Assembly: GCF_024919295.1 (NCBI RefSeq)
Contig: NZ_JANWTC010000017.1
Location: 1-49,609, forward strand
Direction of reading: 5' to 3'
DNA: 49,609 nucleotides
From: Corynebacterium lemuris
GTDB lineage: Bacteria > Actinomycetota > Actinomycetes > Mycobacteriales > Mycobacteriaceae
The notes below the pieces were generated by a model. That model did not search any database. It saw only the letters and a list, made by a program, of their open reading frames with translations, and was not told the DNA's origin. Of this stretch, positions 1 through 8,077 are shown in pieces (within the stretch, counting starts at the first letter, position 1; every line of letters starts with the position of its first letter). Both the position numbers and the translations under genes were made by a program.

Positions 1-64
1 TCACCTGAAAAGCACGAGCGTTGCAACGACCCTCAGAATCCGCCCTGCCCTGGGAATGGGCAAA

Positions 65-100
65 AGGCCCCCGCTCCGGTGGATTCCGGTGCGGGGGCCT
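65..100 (-). terminator. Rho-independent terminator of the FMN reductase gene
   Basis: Perfect 10-bp arms AGGCCCCCGC (65-74) and GCGGGGGCCT (91-100) enclose a 16-nt loop. Read on the minus strand the second arm is followed by TTTT (61-64), so it terminates leftward transcription from the gene at 120-677. Bases 1-60 hold nothing I can identify. Confidence 0.8.
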
Positions 101-119
101 GGCTCAGACCGAGAAGGTC

Positions 120-677
120 TTAGGCGTTGACGGTGGCCTTCTCGCCGACCTGGACGAGCTCAGCGGCGACAGCCTCGAGCAGCTCGGCGGTCTTCTCGTT
201 CGGCGCGAACTGGAAGTCGACGAAGTGGTCCTCGAAGGAGAAGCTGGCCTGCGCATCGAGCGGCAGCATGCCCACGTTGGCCACGATGTCGCGCCAGTGG
301 TTGACCGCCCGGACGCCACCGGCGGCACCGTAGGAGAGGAAACCGACCGGCTTACCCTCCCACTCCACCTTGAGCAGGTCGAAGGCGTTCTTCATGGTGC
401 CCGGGACAGACGCGTTGTACTCCGGGGTGACGAAGACGAAGCCGTCGAAGGAAGTGATGGTCCCGGACCAGGAGGTGGTCTTGGTCTCGTCGTAGGTGCC
501 GTTGGCCATGGCGGGCGGGACGGCAGCGGTCAGCTGGTCGAGGTCCTGCTCGATGAGGTCGACGAGCTCGTAGGTGTTGCCGTCGCCGCGGGCCTGGAGC
601 TGCTCCAGGGCCCACTGGCCGATGGTGCGGCCGTGACGGCCGTTGCGGATGGAACCGACGAACACTGCGATCTTCAT
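120..677 (-). CDS. NADPH-dependent FMN reductase (NAD(P)H:flavin/quinone oxidoreductase)
   Basis: The 185-residue protein has the flavodoxin-like fold of the NADPH-dependent FMN reductase family, which reduces FMN or quinones in the cytosol. The N-terminal GSIRNGRHGRTIG (residues 8-20) is the phosphate-binding loop. TPEYNASVPGTMKNAFD in the middle and GAAGGVRAVNHWRD after it are the isoalloxazine-side loops of the family. The ATG at 677 was chosen because AGGAG lies 9-10 nt upstream; an in-frame extension to 824 has no family resemblance. The gene stands alone, with its own promoter (719-748) and terminator (65-100). The physiological substrate cannot be read from the sequence; quinone or azo reduction are alternatives. 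Confidence 0.9.
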   Translation of the reverse strand: MKIAVFVGSIRNGRHGRTIGQWALEQLQARGDGNTYELVDLIEQDLDQLTAAVPPAMANGTYDETKTTSWSGTITSFDGFVFVTPEYNASVPGTMKNAFDLLKVEWEGKPVGFLSYGAAGGVRAVNHWRDIVANVGMLPLDAQASFSFEDHFVDFQFAPNEKTAELLEAVAAELVQVGEKATVNA

Positions 678-718
678 TACTGGTGTATCTCCTTCATTGC
701 TGCCTTGATGACATGCAC

Positions 719-748
719 ACATTAACCCGAACCTTGTGGATGCGTCAA
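719..748 (-). promoter_or_regulatory. Probable sigma-A promoter of the FMN reductase gene
   Basis: On the minus strand TTGACG (743-748) is separated by 18 bp from TAATGT (719-724), close to the vegetative -35/-10 consensus. It lies 42 nt upstream of the start codon. The divergent DUF1206 gene begins 75 bp further right. Confidence 0.55.
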
Positions 749-822
749 CATTGTGCGGGGCATTTGTGTCACGATCGCGCACGCACATGGCTATGTGAGC
801 CGACACACGGTTGAATGGGGGC

Positions 823-1593
823 ATGGCAAAGGTAGCGGACCATCCTGCTCTGACCCTGCTCGCGCGGGGCGGCTACATCGTACTGGGTCTCGTCCACATC
901 CTCATCGGCTGGATCGCCGTTCAGATCGCCACGGGCTCCGGCGGTGGCGAGGCCTCCAACACCGGCGCACTGGCCACCATCGCGCAGGCCCCGGGAGGGC
1001 AGTTCCTGCTCTGGGCCGCGGTCCTCTGCCTGGCCGCCCTGGCCCTGTGGCGGGCCAGCCAGCTGTTCACCGGCAGGGATCTCAAGGAACGCGCCAAGGG
1101 CGGGGTCCTGGCGGTGGTCTACCTCTCGCTGGCGTTCACGACGGCCACCTTCGCCCGGGGCGGGAGCACCTCCGACAGTGAGACGGCCACGGATGTGACG
1201 GCCACGGCACTGGCCCAGCCCTGGGGCGAGATCGCCGTCATGATCGCCGGCGCCGTCGTGGTGGCCGTGGGGCTGTACAACATCTGGCGCGGGGCGACGA
1301 AGGGCTTCCGGGAGGACCTGGAGGCCGGCGCGGGTTCCGGCCAGGTCGGCTCGGCGATCATCATCGCCGGAATGGTCGGCTACATCGCCCGCGGCATCGC
1401 CTTCGCCGTCCTGGGCGGGCTGATCTTCTGGGCCGGTTGGGCCAACGACCCGGAACAGGCGGCGGGTCTCGACGCCGCGCTGCGCACCCTCGGCGAGCAG
1501 CCCGCCGGCAGCGTGCTGCTCATCGTCGTCGGTGCGGGCCTGACCCTCTACGGGTTGTACTCCATCGCCCGGGCCCGTTACATCCGGATGTGA
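823..1593 (+). CDS. DUF1206 family integral membrane protein
   Basis: This 256-residue, almost wholly hydrophobic protein has six predicted membrane helices in three pairs. Each pair has the DUF1206 pattern: an ARGGYIVLGLVHILIG-like first helix, then a helix ending in a short basic segment (YNIWRGATKGF; LYSIARARYIRM at the C-terminus). DUF1206 proteins are common in actinobacteria and have no assigned function. ATG 823 (MAKVADHPAL) is preferred over an in-frame TTG at 811 because the TTGAAT at 811-816 looks like a -10 hexamer 6 nt before the ATG, which would suit a leaderless transcript. It converges on the zinc transporter operon, separated by a small hairpin. Confidence 0.85.
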   Translation: MAKVADHPALTLLARGGYIVLGLVHILIGWIAVQIATGSGGGEASNTGALATIAQAPGGQFLLWAAVLCLAALALWRASQLFTGRDLKERAKGGVLAVVYLSLAFTTATFARGGSTSDSETATDVTATALAQPWGEIAVMIAGAVVVAVGLYNIWRGATKGFREDLEAGAGSGQVGSAIIIAGMVGYIARGIAFAVLGGLIFWAGWANDPEQAAGLDAALRTLGEQPAGSVLLIVVGAGLTLYGLYSIARARYIRM

Positions 1594-1610
1594 GGCCCCG
1601 GTAGGGCCTC
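1592..1610. terminator. Short hairpin between convergent genes
   Basis: GAGGCCC (1592-1598) pairs with GGGCCTC (1604-1610) around a 5-nt loop, exactly where the DUF1206 and ZnuC-type genes converge. There is no T run, so the terminator role is inferred from position. Confidence 0.4.
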
Positions 1611-2382
1611 AGCACTCCTCGTGTGGGCTGTCGAGGAAGATGCTGCCCGGTTCGTGCAGCTCGCCGAGGTTGTAGGCCTCCCGCAGGTTCGCCTCGGTGA
1701 GGACCTGCTCCGGCGGGCCGTAGGCCACCACGCGCCCCGACATGAGGACCACGTGGTCTGCGGCGCGTGCCTCGTCGAGGTCGTGGGTGGTGTGCACGAC
1801 GGTGCGTCCTGCATCGGTTTCGTCGTGGATGATGTCGTCGATGATGCGGGCGGAGACGATGTCCAGGCCGGTGAGGGGTTCGTCGAGAAGCAGGACGTCA
1901 TGGTCCTGCGCGAGCCCCTGCGCGACGTAGACGCGTTGGCGCTGGCCACCGGAGAGCTCCTCGAGGTGGCGTCTGGCCAGCGCGGTGACGTTGAGGCGTT
2001 CCATGACCTCGTCGACGCGGCGCTTGTCGGCCGCGCGGAAACGCCCGAACCAGCCGGCCGAGGGGTAGCGGCCCATGCGCACGACCTCACGCACCGACAG
2101 GGGCACGCCCTCCGGGAAGCTGACCGACTGCATGACGTAGCTGATCCGGTGCCGGGCGGCGCTGGCCGGCCCGCCTGCGACGGTGAGCTGGCCGGCCTGC
2201 GGGGTGATCAACCCGCCGATGGCGTGCAGCAGCGTGGATTTTCCGGAGCCGTTCGGCCCGATGATGGCGGTGAGCTTGCCGGCAGGGATGGCCACGTCGC
2301 AGGGTGCGACGGCGACGACGCGTTCGTAGCCGAGCTGGAGCTGCCTGCCGACGGCGAGGTCCCCGGTCATTGCGGTGCTCAT
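1609..2382 (-). CDS. znuC: Zinc ABC transporter, ATP-binding protein (ZnuC-type)
   Basis: This 257-residue cytoplasmic ATPase energises metal uptake with the permease and binding lipoprotein encoded just upstream. Visible motifs are Walker A GPNGSGKST (about residues 41-49), the signature LSGGQRQRVYVAQ, Walker B VLLLDEPLTGLD and the H-loop histidine in TTHDLDEA. Domain order and length fit metal-type ABC ATPases. ATG 2382 begins MSTAMTGD and overlaps the permease stop by 4 nt (ATGA), indicating translational coupling; GGAGGTGG lies just upstream. The same frame stays open to 3144, but that extension is a shadow of the permease. Specificity for zinc rather than manganese is inferred from the histidine-rich binding protein. 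Confidence 0.9.
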   Translation of the reverse strand: MSTAMTGDLAVGRQLQLGYERVVAVAPCDVAIPAGKLTAIIGPNGSGKSTLLHAIGGLITPQAGQLTVAGGPASAARHRISYVMQSVSFPEGVPLSVREVVRMGRYPSAGWFGRFRAADKRRVDEVMERLNVTALARRHLEELSGGQRQRVYVAQGLAQDHDVLLLDEPLTGLDIVSARIIDDIIHDETDAGRTVVHTTHDLDEARAADHVVLMSGRVVAYGPPEQVLTEANLREAYNLGELHEPGSIFLDSPHEEC

Positions 2383-3242
2383 GCCGCCACCTCCTGACCG
2401 TTGGCGCGGTTGCCGCGGCGGCGGAACCGGCGGCTGAGGTACTGGTACTCCATGATCAGCAGGAAAGCGGCGATGGGCACCAGCGCCATGGTGGCGGCCG
2501 CGGCGGTGCCCAGGTGGAAGGACAGGATCAGGCCGATGACCACCGAGGAGGCGCCGATGAGCGCGGAGACCACGATCATCGTCGGGATGGAGCGGGTGAG
2601 CAGCGCCGCGGTGGCCGGCGGGGCCACGAGCAGACTGAAGACGAGCATGGTGCCCACGGCCTGGAAACTGCCGATGACGCTGGTGGCGATGAGCACCAGC
2701 AGCAGGGCGTGGGTCAGCTTGGGGCGCATGCCCAGGGACTCCGCCTTGACCGGGGAGAAGGACAGGGCCAGCAGCGGCCGGTAGAGCAGGAGCGAACCGG
2801 CGATGACGATGACCGCGAGGATGGCCTGCTGGCGGATCGCCTCCCAGGACACCCCGAGGGCGTCGCCGAAGAGGATGCTGGTCAGCGAGCCGCTGTAGGA
2901 GTCGGAGCGGGAGATGATCACCACGCCGAGGGCCATCATGCCGACAAACAGCAGGCCGATGGCGGTGTCCTCCTTGAGGTGGGTGTGCCGGTGGATCACC
3001 TCCACGGCCCCGACCATGACGGCGGCCGCGACGGCGGCGCCCAGCAGCGGATTGAAATCGAAGACGACGGCCGCGGCGATGCCGGGCAGCACGCCGTGGA
3101 CGAAGGCGTCGCCGAAGAAGCTCATGCCGCGCAGCACGAGCCACACTCCGACGGTGGCGCTCATCACCGCGGCGATGAGCCCGCCGATGAGGGCCCGCTG
3201 CTGGAAACCCAGCAGGAACGGGTCAAGAATCCAGTCGATCAC
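2379..3242 (-). CDS. znuB: Zinc ABC transporter, permease (ZnuB-type, ABC-3 family)
   Basis: A 287-residue membrane protein with about eight hydrophobic helices, typical of the ABC-3 permeases for Zn2+ or Mn2+. Family features are the N-terminal FLLGFQQRALIGGLIAAV, the RGMSFFGDAFVHGVLPG segment (residues about 38-54), and SLGMRPKLTHALLL in the cytoplasmic coupling region. The start is GTG at 3242, 24 nt after the binding-protein stop, and the end overlaps the ATPase start by 4 nt. The gene order binding protein, permease, ATPase is that of corynebacterial zinc operons. The His/Lys/Arg-rich C-terminus is on the cytoplasmic side by the positive-inside rule. Confidence 0.9.
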   Translation of the reverse strand: MIDWILDPFLLGFQQRALIGGLIAAVMSATVGVWLVLRGMSFFGDAFVHGVLPGIAAAVVFDFNPLLGAAVAAAVMVGAVEVIHRHTHLKEDTAIGLLFVGMMALGVVIISRSDSYSGSLTSILFGDALGVSWEAIRQQAILAVIVIAGSLLLYRPLLALSFSPVKAESLGMRPKLTHALLLVLIATSVIGSFQAVGTMLVFSLLVAPPATAALLTRSIPTMIVVSALIGASSVVIGLILSFHLGTAAAATMALVPIAAFLLIMEYQYLSRRFRRRGNRANGQEVAA

Positions 3243-3266
3243 GGGTTAACTGTAGTCCTCGTCTGC

Positions 3267-4235
3267 TCAGGACAGGGCCTCGGTGACGAGGCGGGCGTTC
3301 TCCCGCATCATGCCCTGGTAGTCGGCTGCCGGGGAGTCCTCCGGGCCGACGGAACCCTCGTACAGTGCCACGACCTGCACGGATTCGCCGACCTCCGCGG
3401 CGAGCGCCTCGACCAGGCCGGGGTTGAGCGCGACGTTGGAGAAGATCACCGGCACACCCTCCTCCCGGATGGCCCCGGCCAGCTCCGCGAGGTCGCGGGA
3501 GGAGGGCTGCGCCTCCGTCGAGCCGCCGGGGACGACGACGCCGACGGAACGGAAGCCGTAGGCCTGGTTGAAGTAGCCGAAGGCCTCATGGTCGGTGACG
3601 ATGGCGCGGCGTTCCTCCGGGATCACGGCGAGGGTCTCGCGGAGCTCCCCGTCGAGGGCGTCGAGTTCTTCAGCCAGCTCGGTGCCGCAGTCGGCCCATG
3701 CCCGGTCCCCCGCCTGTTCCGCGACCCGCTCACCGATGATGCGGGCGGCCTCGGCCATGCGGGCGGCGTCGAGCCAGAAATGCGGGTCGAGGTCGCCGTG
3801 GTCGTGGGCCTCGTGGTCCCCGTGTTCACCGTCGCCGTGCTCGTGGGCGTGGTCGCCGAAGGGCAGCGGATTGACGAGTTCGGCGACGTGGAGCACCTCG
3901 GTGCCGTCGGCCTTGACCTGGTCGAGGGCGGCGCCGAGCCCGGCCTCCAGACCGAGCCCGTTGGCGATGACCAGATCCGCCTTGACCATGTCGGCGACCT
4001 GCGCCGAGGAGGCGGAGAAGTCGTGGGGATCGGCGTTGACCGGCATGAGGGTGGTGGCGGTGCCCCCGGCACAGGTGGCGAGCTGGGAGGTGACGCTGCC
4101 GAGCGGGGTGGTGGTGACGACGAGGGAAACATCCCCCTCCCCCTCTGCGTTGCTGGCACTGTCGGCCGAGCAGGCCCCCAGGATCAGGGTGGTGGCGGCG
4201 GTCAGGGCGATGGTGGCGGCGAAACGAGCCCGCAT
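3267..4235 (-). CDS. znuA: Zinc ABC transporter, substrate-binding lipoprotein (ZnuA-type)
   Basis: The 322-residue precursor begins with a lipoprotein signal peptide; the lipobox LGAC places the lipidated cysteine at about residue 22. The mature protein is a cluster A-I metal-binding protein. Likely metal ligands are the His of NADPHDFSAS, the His of DPHFWLD, the His of VTDHEAFGY and a C-terminal Asp. Between about residues 125 and 150 lies a loop very rich in His, Asp and Glu (HAHEHGDGEHGDHEAHDHGD), the hallmark of zinc-type rather than manganese-type proteins. ATG 4235 was chosen because it gives the signal peptide; upstream in-frame starts do not. A Zur-like palindrome precedes the gene, so zinc starvation probably induces it. 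Confidence 0.9.
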   Translation of the reverse strand: MRARFAATIALTAATTLILGACSADSASNAEGEGDVSLVVTTTPLGSVTSQLATCAGGTATTLMPVNADPHDFSASSAQVADMVKADLVIANGLGLEAGLGAALDQVKADGTEVLHVAELVNPLPFGDHAHEHGDGEHGDHEAHDHGDLDPHFWLDAARMAEAARIIGERVAEQAGDRAWADCGTELAEELDALDGELRETLAVIPEERRAIVTDHEAFGYFNQAYGFRSVGVVVPGGSTEAQPSSRDLAELAGAIREEGVPVIFSNVALNPGLVEALAAEVGESVQVVALYEGSVGPEDSPAADYQGMMRENARLVTEALS

Positions 4236-4273
4236 GAGGGGCCTCCTGGTCTGTGGGGACGTTAATGAAAAAC

Positions 4274-4294
4274 TATTGAAAACCATTGTCAATA
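4274..4294 (-). promoter_or_regulatory. Putative Zur operator upstream of the zinc uptake operon
   Basis: A 21-bp near-perfect palindrome with outer arms TATTGA and TCAATA and core TGAAAACCATTGTCA (4277-4291). It matches the actinobacterial Zur pattern TGAAAATnATTTTCA at most positions. It sits 39-59 nt upstream of the lipoprotein start in an AT-rich patch, where a repressor would cover a promoter. Recognition is by eye from the known pattern. Confidence 0.65.
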
Positions 4295-4338
4295 ATACTC
4301 CCGATTCCGGGGCCCGACAACACGGGAGAGAGCCCTGG

Positions 4339-4344
4339 CAGAAT
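4339..4344 (+). promoter_or_regulatory. Possible -10 element for a leaderless hydrolase mRNA
   Basis: CAGAAT lies 6 nt before ATG 4351, and no purine-rich ribosome-binding site separates them. This spacing puts the transcription start at or next to the start codon. Confidence 0.35.
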
Positions 4345-4350
4345 GGCTCC

Positions 4351-5181
4351 ATGCATCTCCGACACGGCACCATCACCACATCTGACGGCACCGAACTCGC
4401 CTATTCCCGGGCAGGCGAGGGCCCTGCGATTGTCTTCGTCCACGGCTCAGTCTCCACCCGCCACCCCTGGTTCCCGGTCATCGAAGCACTCGCCGACAAC
4501 TTCACCTGCCTCATCCATGACCGCCGCGGCCGCGGCGATACCCGGGAGAGTGATGCCTCCGTCGCCAGTTACGGTCCGGAGACGGAACTCACCGACATCG
4601 CCACCATGCTGGAGCTGGCCGGGCCCGGCGCCCACCTGTTCGGCCACTCCTACGGGGCGGTGTGCGCGCTGGAATTCGCCCTGCGCAACGAGCTGCCCGG
4701 CCACCTCATCGCCTTCGAACCACCCCTGCCGGTCTCCGGCCCGGTCGCCGGGGACACTCTTCCCCGCTACCGGCAGGCCATCGCGGAGGGTGACCCCGAT
4801 GCCGCGCTCACCCTGGCCCTGCGCGAGATCGTCCGCAGCCCGGAGTCGGCCATCGGCGGGCTGCGCAACTCCCCCGCCTGGCCCGCACTCACCGCTCTGA
4901 CCCCCACCTGGACCCGGGAGCTGGAGGCCATCGACTCGCTCGGCGCGGACGCCGGATCCATCGACCGCTTCCGCGCACTATCGGGCCGTCCCGTGGATAT
5001 CCTGCTGGGCACCGCCACCACGCAACCACACATCGACGCAGCTCAACGGCTACACGAGACGATCAGGGGCTCCCGATTGCAGGAGATGGACGGCCTCGAC
5101 CACTTCGGGCACGTGGCGGCGCCAGCGGTCGTCGCCAGGCACATCCGGGAAGCCCTCACCCAGGCCCCCGTTCAGGGGTAG
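4351..5181 (+). CDS. Alpha/beta hydrolase
   Basis: The 276-residue protein has the alpha/beta-hydrolase plan. The oxyanion-hole segment is FVHGSVS (residues about 29-35), the nucleophile elbow is GHSYGA with its serine near residue 93, an acidic residue follows the late strand VDILLG, and the catalytic histidine is in GLDHFGHVA near the C-terminus. It is probably a cytosolic esterase, lipase-like or thioesterase-like enzyme. The reaction cannot be specified. ATG 4351 is the only sensible start, since the open frame further upstream runs through the divergent zinc operon. It is monocistronic, followed by a 250-nt leader of the next operon. Confidence 0.85.
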   Translation: MHLRHGTITTSDGTELAYSRAGEGPAIVFVHGSVSTRHPWFPVIEALADNFTCLIHDRRGRGDTRESDASVASYGPETELTDIATMLELAGPGAHLFGHSYGAVCALEFALRNELPGHLIAFEPPLPVSGPVAGDTLPRYRQAIAEGDPDAALTLALREIVRSPESAIGGLRNSPAWPALTALTPTWTRELEAIDSLGADAGSIDRFRALSGRPVDILLGTATTQPHIDAAQRLHETIRGSRLQEMDGLDHFGHVAAPAVVARHIREALTQAPVQG

Positions 5182-5431
5182 CGGATCTGAAAACTTTCCC
5201 ACCACCAGATTTTCCACACCTCACCTTGACTTATCCCTGATATCGCGGAGATTAATCACCCCATAAGCAGTGAATCCGCCCCGACCCGCAGGTTTTGCTT
5301 ATGTATTCTCGTGGGTTGAAGACATCACCGCGCAAGATGCAGTTTCGGGTTTTAGGGCGGTCCCCGTCTTCAGGGCGCCGCCGTTGCGGCGTGCCCGGGA
5401 GCGTCACCTGAACCCGTTTGGAAAGGTATAT
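5182..5431 (+). other. Long intergenic leader before the cyclodeaminase-glnA pair
   Basis: Contains TTGACT at 5226-5231 as a possible -35 and a strong GC hairpin at 5373-5396 (GGGC-GCCGC / GCGGC-GTGCCC around CGTT), followed by the ribosome-binding site GGAAAGG (5420-5426). No known riboswitch consensus could be matched. The structure may be regulatory or only base composition. Confidence 0.4.
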
Positions 5432-6592
5432 GTGAGTTCTCCCTACGCAAACGCCCCCCGGATTGACGTCCTCTGGCTGTCCGAACAGGACATGATCGAC
5501 GCGGGGGTGACGGATTCCGCCGCCTGCGTGGACACGATGGAGGAAACTCTCATCCTGCTCGCTGACGGTGACTACCGGATGGCGGGCGCGTCGGCGAACT
5601 CCCATGGCGCGCAGATCAACTTCCCGAAGAACCCCGAGCACGAGGGCATGCCCGCTGACGGCCCGGACCGTCGTTTCATGGCCATGCCCGCCTACCTCGG
5701 CGGACGTTTCCGCTCGGCCGGCGTGAAGTGGTACGGCTCCAACACGGAGAACCGCGACCATGAGCTGCCGCGTTCCATCCACGTCTTCGTGCTCAACGAT
5801 GCCGTGACCGGTGCACCGCTGTCCATCATGTCGGCCAACCTGCTCTCCGCCTACCGCACGGGTGCGGTGCCGGGTGTGGGTGTCAAGCACCTGGCCATCC
5901 AGGACGCGGAGACCGTGGGCATCATCGGCCCCGGCGTGATGAGCCGCACGATCTTCGCCTCCGCCCTGTCCCAGCGACCGGGTATCAAAAACCTGAAGAT
6001 CAAGGGCCGTTCCGCCGGTTCCACCCAGCGCGTGGTCGAGTGGTTCCGGGAGAATTACCCGCAGCTGGAGTCCGTCGAGGTCGTCGACACGGAGCGGGCC
6101 GCGATCGAGGGTTCGGACATTCTCATCGCCGGCACGTCCACCTCGCCGGACGGCCCCTCCGGTTTCCCGTACTTCAAGCGGGAGTGGATCAAGCCGGGTG
6201 CGCTCATCCTGTGCCCCGCCGCAGCGCGTTTCGACGATGACTTCATCACCTCCGAGGAGGCCAACCTCGTCGTGGACTACACCGGCCTGTACTCCGAGTG
6301 GTTCCACGAGAACGGCCCCGACGTCACCTACGAGCAGCTGCTAGGTATCCCCGGCAACCGCTGGTGGGACATGAGCGTCGAGGGCACCCTGGCCAGTGAC
6401 CGCCTGGTCAACATCGGCGACATCGCCGCCGGGCGGGCCCCGGGCCGGGTCAACGACGAGCAGATCTTCTGCTACTCCATCGGCGGCATGCCCGTCGAGG
6501 ACGTCGCCTGGGCCTATGACGTCTACCACAACGCCCTGGAGAAGGGCATCGGCACCTCGCTGAATCTGTGGGACGTCCCCGCCCTGAAATAA
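5432..6592 (+). CDS. Ornithine cyclodeaminase/mu-crystallin family enzyme (tyramine oxidase subunit B-like)
   Basis: The 386-residue protein belongs to the ornithine cyclodeaminase/mu-crystallin superfamily, whose members bind NAD(P) and process amino acids, imines or amines. The Rossmann loop is [11 protein letters not shown] (about residue 170). N-terminal [20 protein letters not shown] and C-terminal [20 protein letters not shown] match proteins annotated as tyramine oxidase subunit B, which are longer than classical cyclodeaminases. The start is GTG 5432, 5 nt after GGAAAGG; the frame is open further upstream but without similarity. It precedes a glutamine synthetase by 35 nt, suggesting that ammonia released by amine or amino-acid deamination is recaptured. 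The substrate is unknown and tyramine activity is not shown. Confidence 0.8.
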   Translation: MSSPYANAPRIDVLWLSEQDMIDAGVTDSAACVDTMEETLILLADGDYRMAGASANSHGAQINFPKNPEHEGMPADGPDRRFMAMPAYLGGRFRSAGVKWYGSNTENRDHELPRSIHVFVLNDAVTGAPLSIMSANLLSAYRTGAVPGVGVKHLAIQDAETVGIIGPGVMSRTIFASALSQRPGIKNLKIKGRSAGSTQRVVEWFRENYPQLESVEVVDTERAAIEGSDILIAGTSTSPDGPSGFPYFKREWIKPGALILCPAAARFDDDFITSEEANLVVDYTGLYSEWFHENGPDVTYEQLLGIPGNRWWDMSVEGTLASDRLVNIGDIAAGRAPGRVNDEQIFCYSIGGMPVEDVAWAYDVYHNALEKGIGTSLNLWDVPALK

Positions 6593-6627
6593 CCACCATC
6601 CCCTTATTAGGAGCCCTGACACCTGTC

Positions 6628-8064
6628 GTGTCTTTCACATCCACCACTGACCTGATCACGTACATCCGCGATGAGGAGGTGGAATACCTGGACATCCGGT
6701 TCACCGATGTCCCCGGGATCGAACACGCACTGACCGTCCCCGCTTCAGCCTTCACAGAGGAGGCTGCGGCGGAGGGCTTCGCCTTCGACGGCTCGTCGAT
6801 CGCGGGTTTCACCTCCGTCGACGAATCCGACATGACCCTGCTGCCGGACGTCTCCACGGCCTACCTCGACCCCTTCCGGCGCCGTAAGACGGTGAACATG
6901 CAGTTCTTCGTCCACGACCCCTTCACCCGGGAACCCTTCTCCCGGGACCCGCGCAACATCGCCCGCAAGGCCGAGGAGTACATGCGTGCCAGCGGCATCG
7001 CCGACGAATGCTTCATCGGCGCGGAGGCCGAGTTCTTCGTCTTCGACTCCGTGCGCTACTCCACCGACGTCCACCGCAGCTTCCACATGGTCGACTCGGA
7101 TGAGGGCTGGTGGAACTCGGACGCCGAGACGATGATTGACGGTTCGCCCAACCTGGGTAACAAGATCCGCGTCAACGACGGTTACTTCCCCACCGCCCCC
7201 TACGACAAGACCATCCCGGTGCGCGACGAGATCGCCCACACGCTGGCGCAGACCGGTTTCGAGATCGAGCGTTTCCACCACGAGGTCTCCACCGGCGGTA
7301 TCCAGGAGGTCAACTACAAATTCAACACCCTCCTGCATGCGGCGGATGACCTGCAGAAATTCAAGTACATCGTGAAGAACACCGCCGATGCCCACGGCAA
7401 GGTGGCCACCTTCATGCCGAAGCCGCTTCTCGACGACGGTGGTTGCGGCATGCATGCCCACCAGTCCCTGTGGAAGGACGGCAAGCCGCTGTTCTACGAC
7501 GAGGAGGGTTACGCGGGTCTGTCCGACATGGCGCGCCACTACATCGGCGGCCTGCTGGCGCACGCCCCGGCGGTGCTGGCCTTCACCAACCCGACGGTGA
7601 ACTCCTACCGCCGCCTGTACTCCGGTTTCGAGGCCCCGGTCAACCTGGTCTACTCGCAGCGCAACCGTTCCGCCGCGATCCGTATCCCGGTGACCGGGCC
7701 GTCGCCGGCGGCCAAGCGCATCGAGTTCCGCGCCCCGGATCCCTCCGGCAACCCCTACCTGGGTTTCGCGGCGCAGCTGCTCGCGGGCCTGGACGGCATC
7801 AAGAAGCGCATCGAGCCGGGCGAGCCGATGGACAAGGACCTCTATGAGCTGGAGCCGGAGGAGGCGGACAAGGTCCCGCGCGTGCCGTCCTCTCTGGAGG
7901 GCTCGCTCTTCGCCCTGGAGAATGACCACGATTTCCTCACCGAGGGCGATGTCTTCACCGAGGACCTCATCGAGGCCTACATCGGCTTGAAGTACGACAA
8001 CGAGATCAACCCGATGCGCCAGGGCCCGACCCCGAAGGAATTCGAGCTCTACTTTAACTGCTGA
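6628..8064 (+). CDS. glnA: Glutamine synthetase, type I (GSI-beta)
   Basis: The 478-residue enzyme condenses glutamate and ammonia to glutamine with ATP and forms dodecamers in the cytosol. Hallmarks are the N-terminal [11 protein letters not shown], the metal-binding [10 protein letters not shown], the ATP loop [20 protein letters not shown], and [10 protein letters not shown] tyrosine at about residue 406 in [12 protein letters not shown] is the site adenylylated by GlnE, marking it as GSI-beta. GTG 6628 gives the normal family N-terminus; TAGGAG lies somewhat far upstream (14 nt). It probably shares a transcript with the cyclodeaminase-like gene. It resembles corynebacterial GlnA closely but departs at the N-terminus and elsewhere, so it may be an extra synthetase linked to amine use and not the housekeeping copy. 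Confidence 0.9.
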   Translation: MSFTSTTDLITYIRDEEVEYLDIRFTDVPGIEHALTVPASAFTEEAAAEGFAFDGSSIAGFTSVDESDMTLLPDVSTAYLDPFRRRKTVNMQFFVHDPFTREPFSRDPRNIARKAEEYMRASGIADECFIGAEAEFFVFDSVRYSTDVHRSFHMVDSDEGWWNSDAETMIDGSPNLGNKIRVNDGYFPTAPYDKTIPVRDEIAHTLAQTGFEIERFHHEVSTGGIQEVNYKFNTLLHAADDLQKFKYIVKNTADAHGKVATFMPKPLLDDGGCGMHAHQSLWKDGKPLFYDEEGYAGLSDMARHYIGGLLAHAPAVLAFTNPTVNSYRRLYSGFEAPVNLVYSQRNRSAAIRIPVTGPSPAAKRIEFRAPDPSGNPYLGFAAQLLAGLDGIKKRIEPGEPMDKDLYELEPEEADKVPRVPSSLEGSLFALENDHDFLTEGDVFTEDLIEAYIGLKYDNEINPMRQGPTPKEFELYFNC

Positions 8065-8077
8065 CGCCGAGCCCGGT

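Noticed and set aside
120..824. Longer FMN reductase start at 824
   Set aside because: The extra residues lack family similarity, cross the probable promoter and lack a ribosome-binding site.
1609..3144. A 511-residue reading of the zinc ATPase with an N-terminal extension
   Set aside because: The extension is an out-of-frame reading of the permease; the ATPase start at 2382 has a ribosome-binding site and an ATGA overlap.
2304..4265. A 653-codon open frame on the plus strand across the zinc operon
   Set aside because: It is antisense to three well-recognised genes; its translation is low-complexity Gly/Asp/Glu/Arg typical of GC-rich antisense frames.
5182..5431. Glutamine or guanidine riboswitch before the cyclodeaminase-glnA pair
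   Set aside because: I compared remembered consensus segments of these classes and none could be placed; only a simple hairpin remains.
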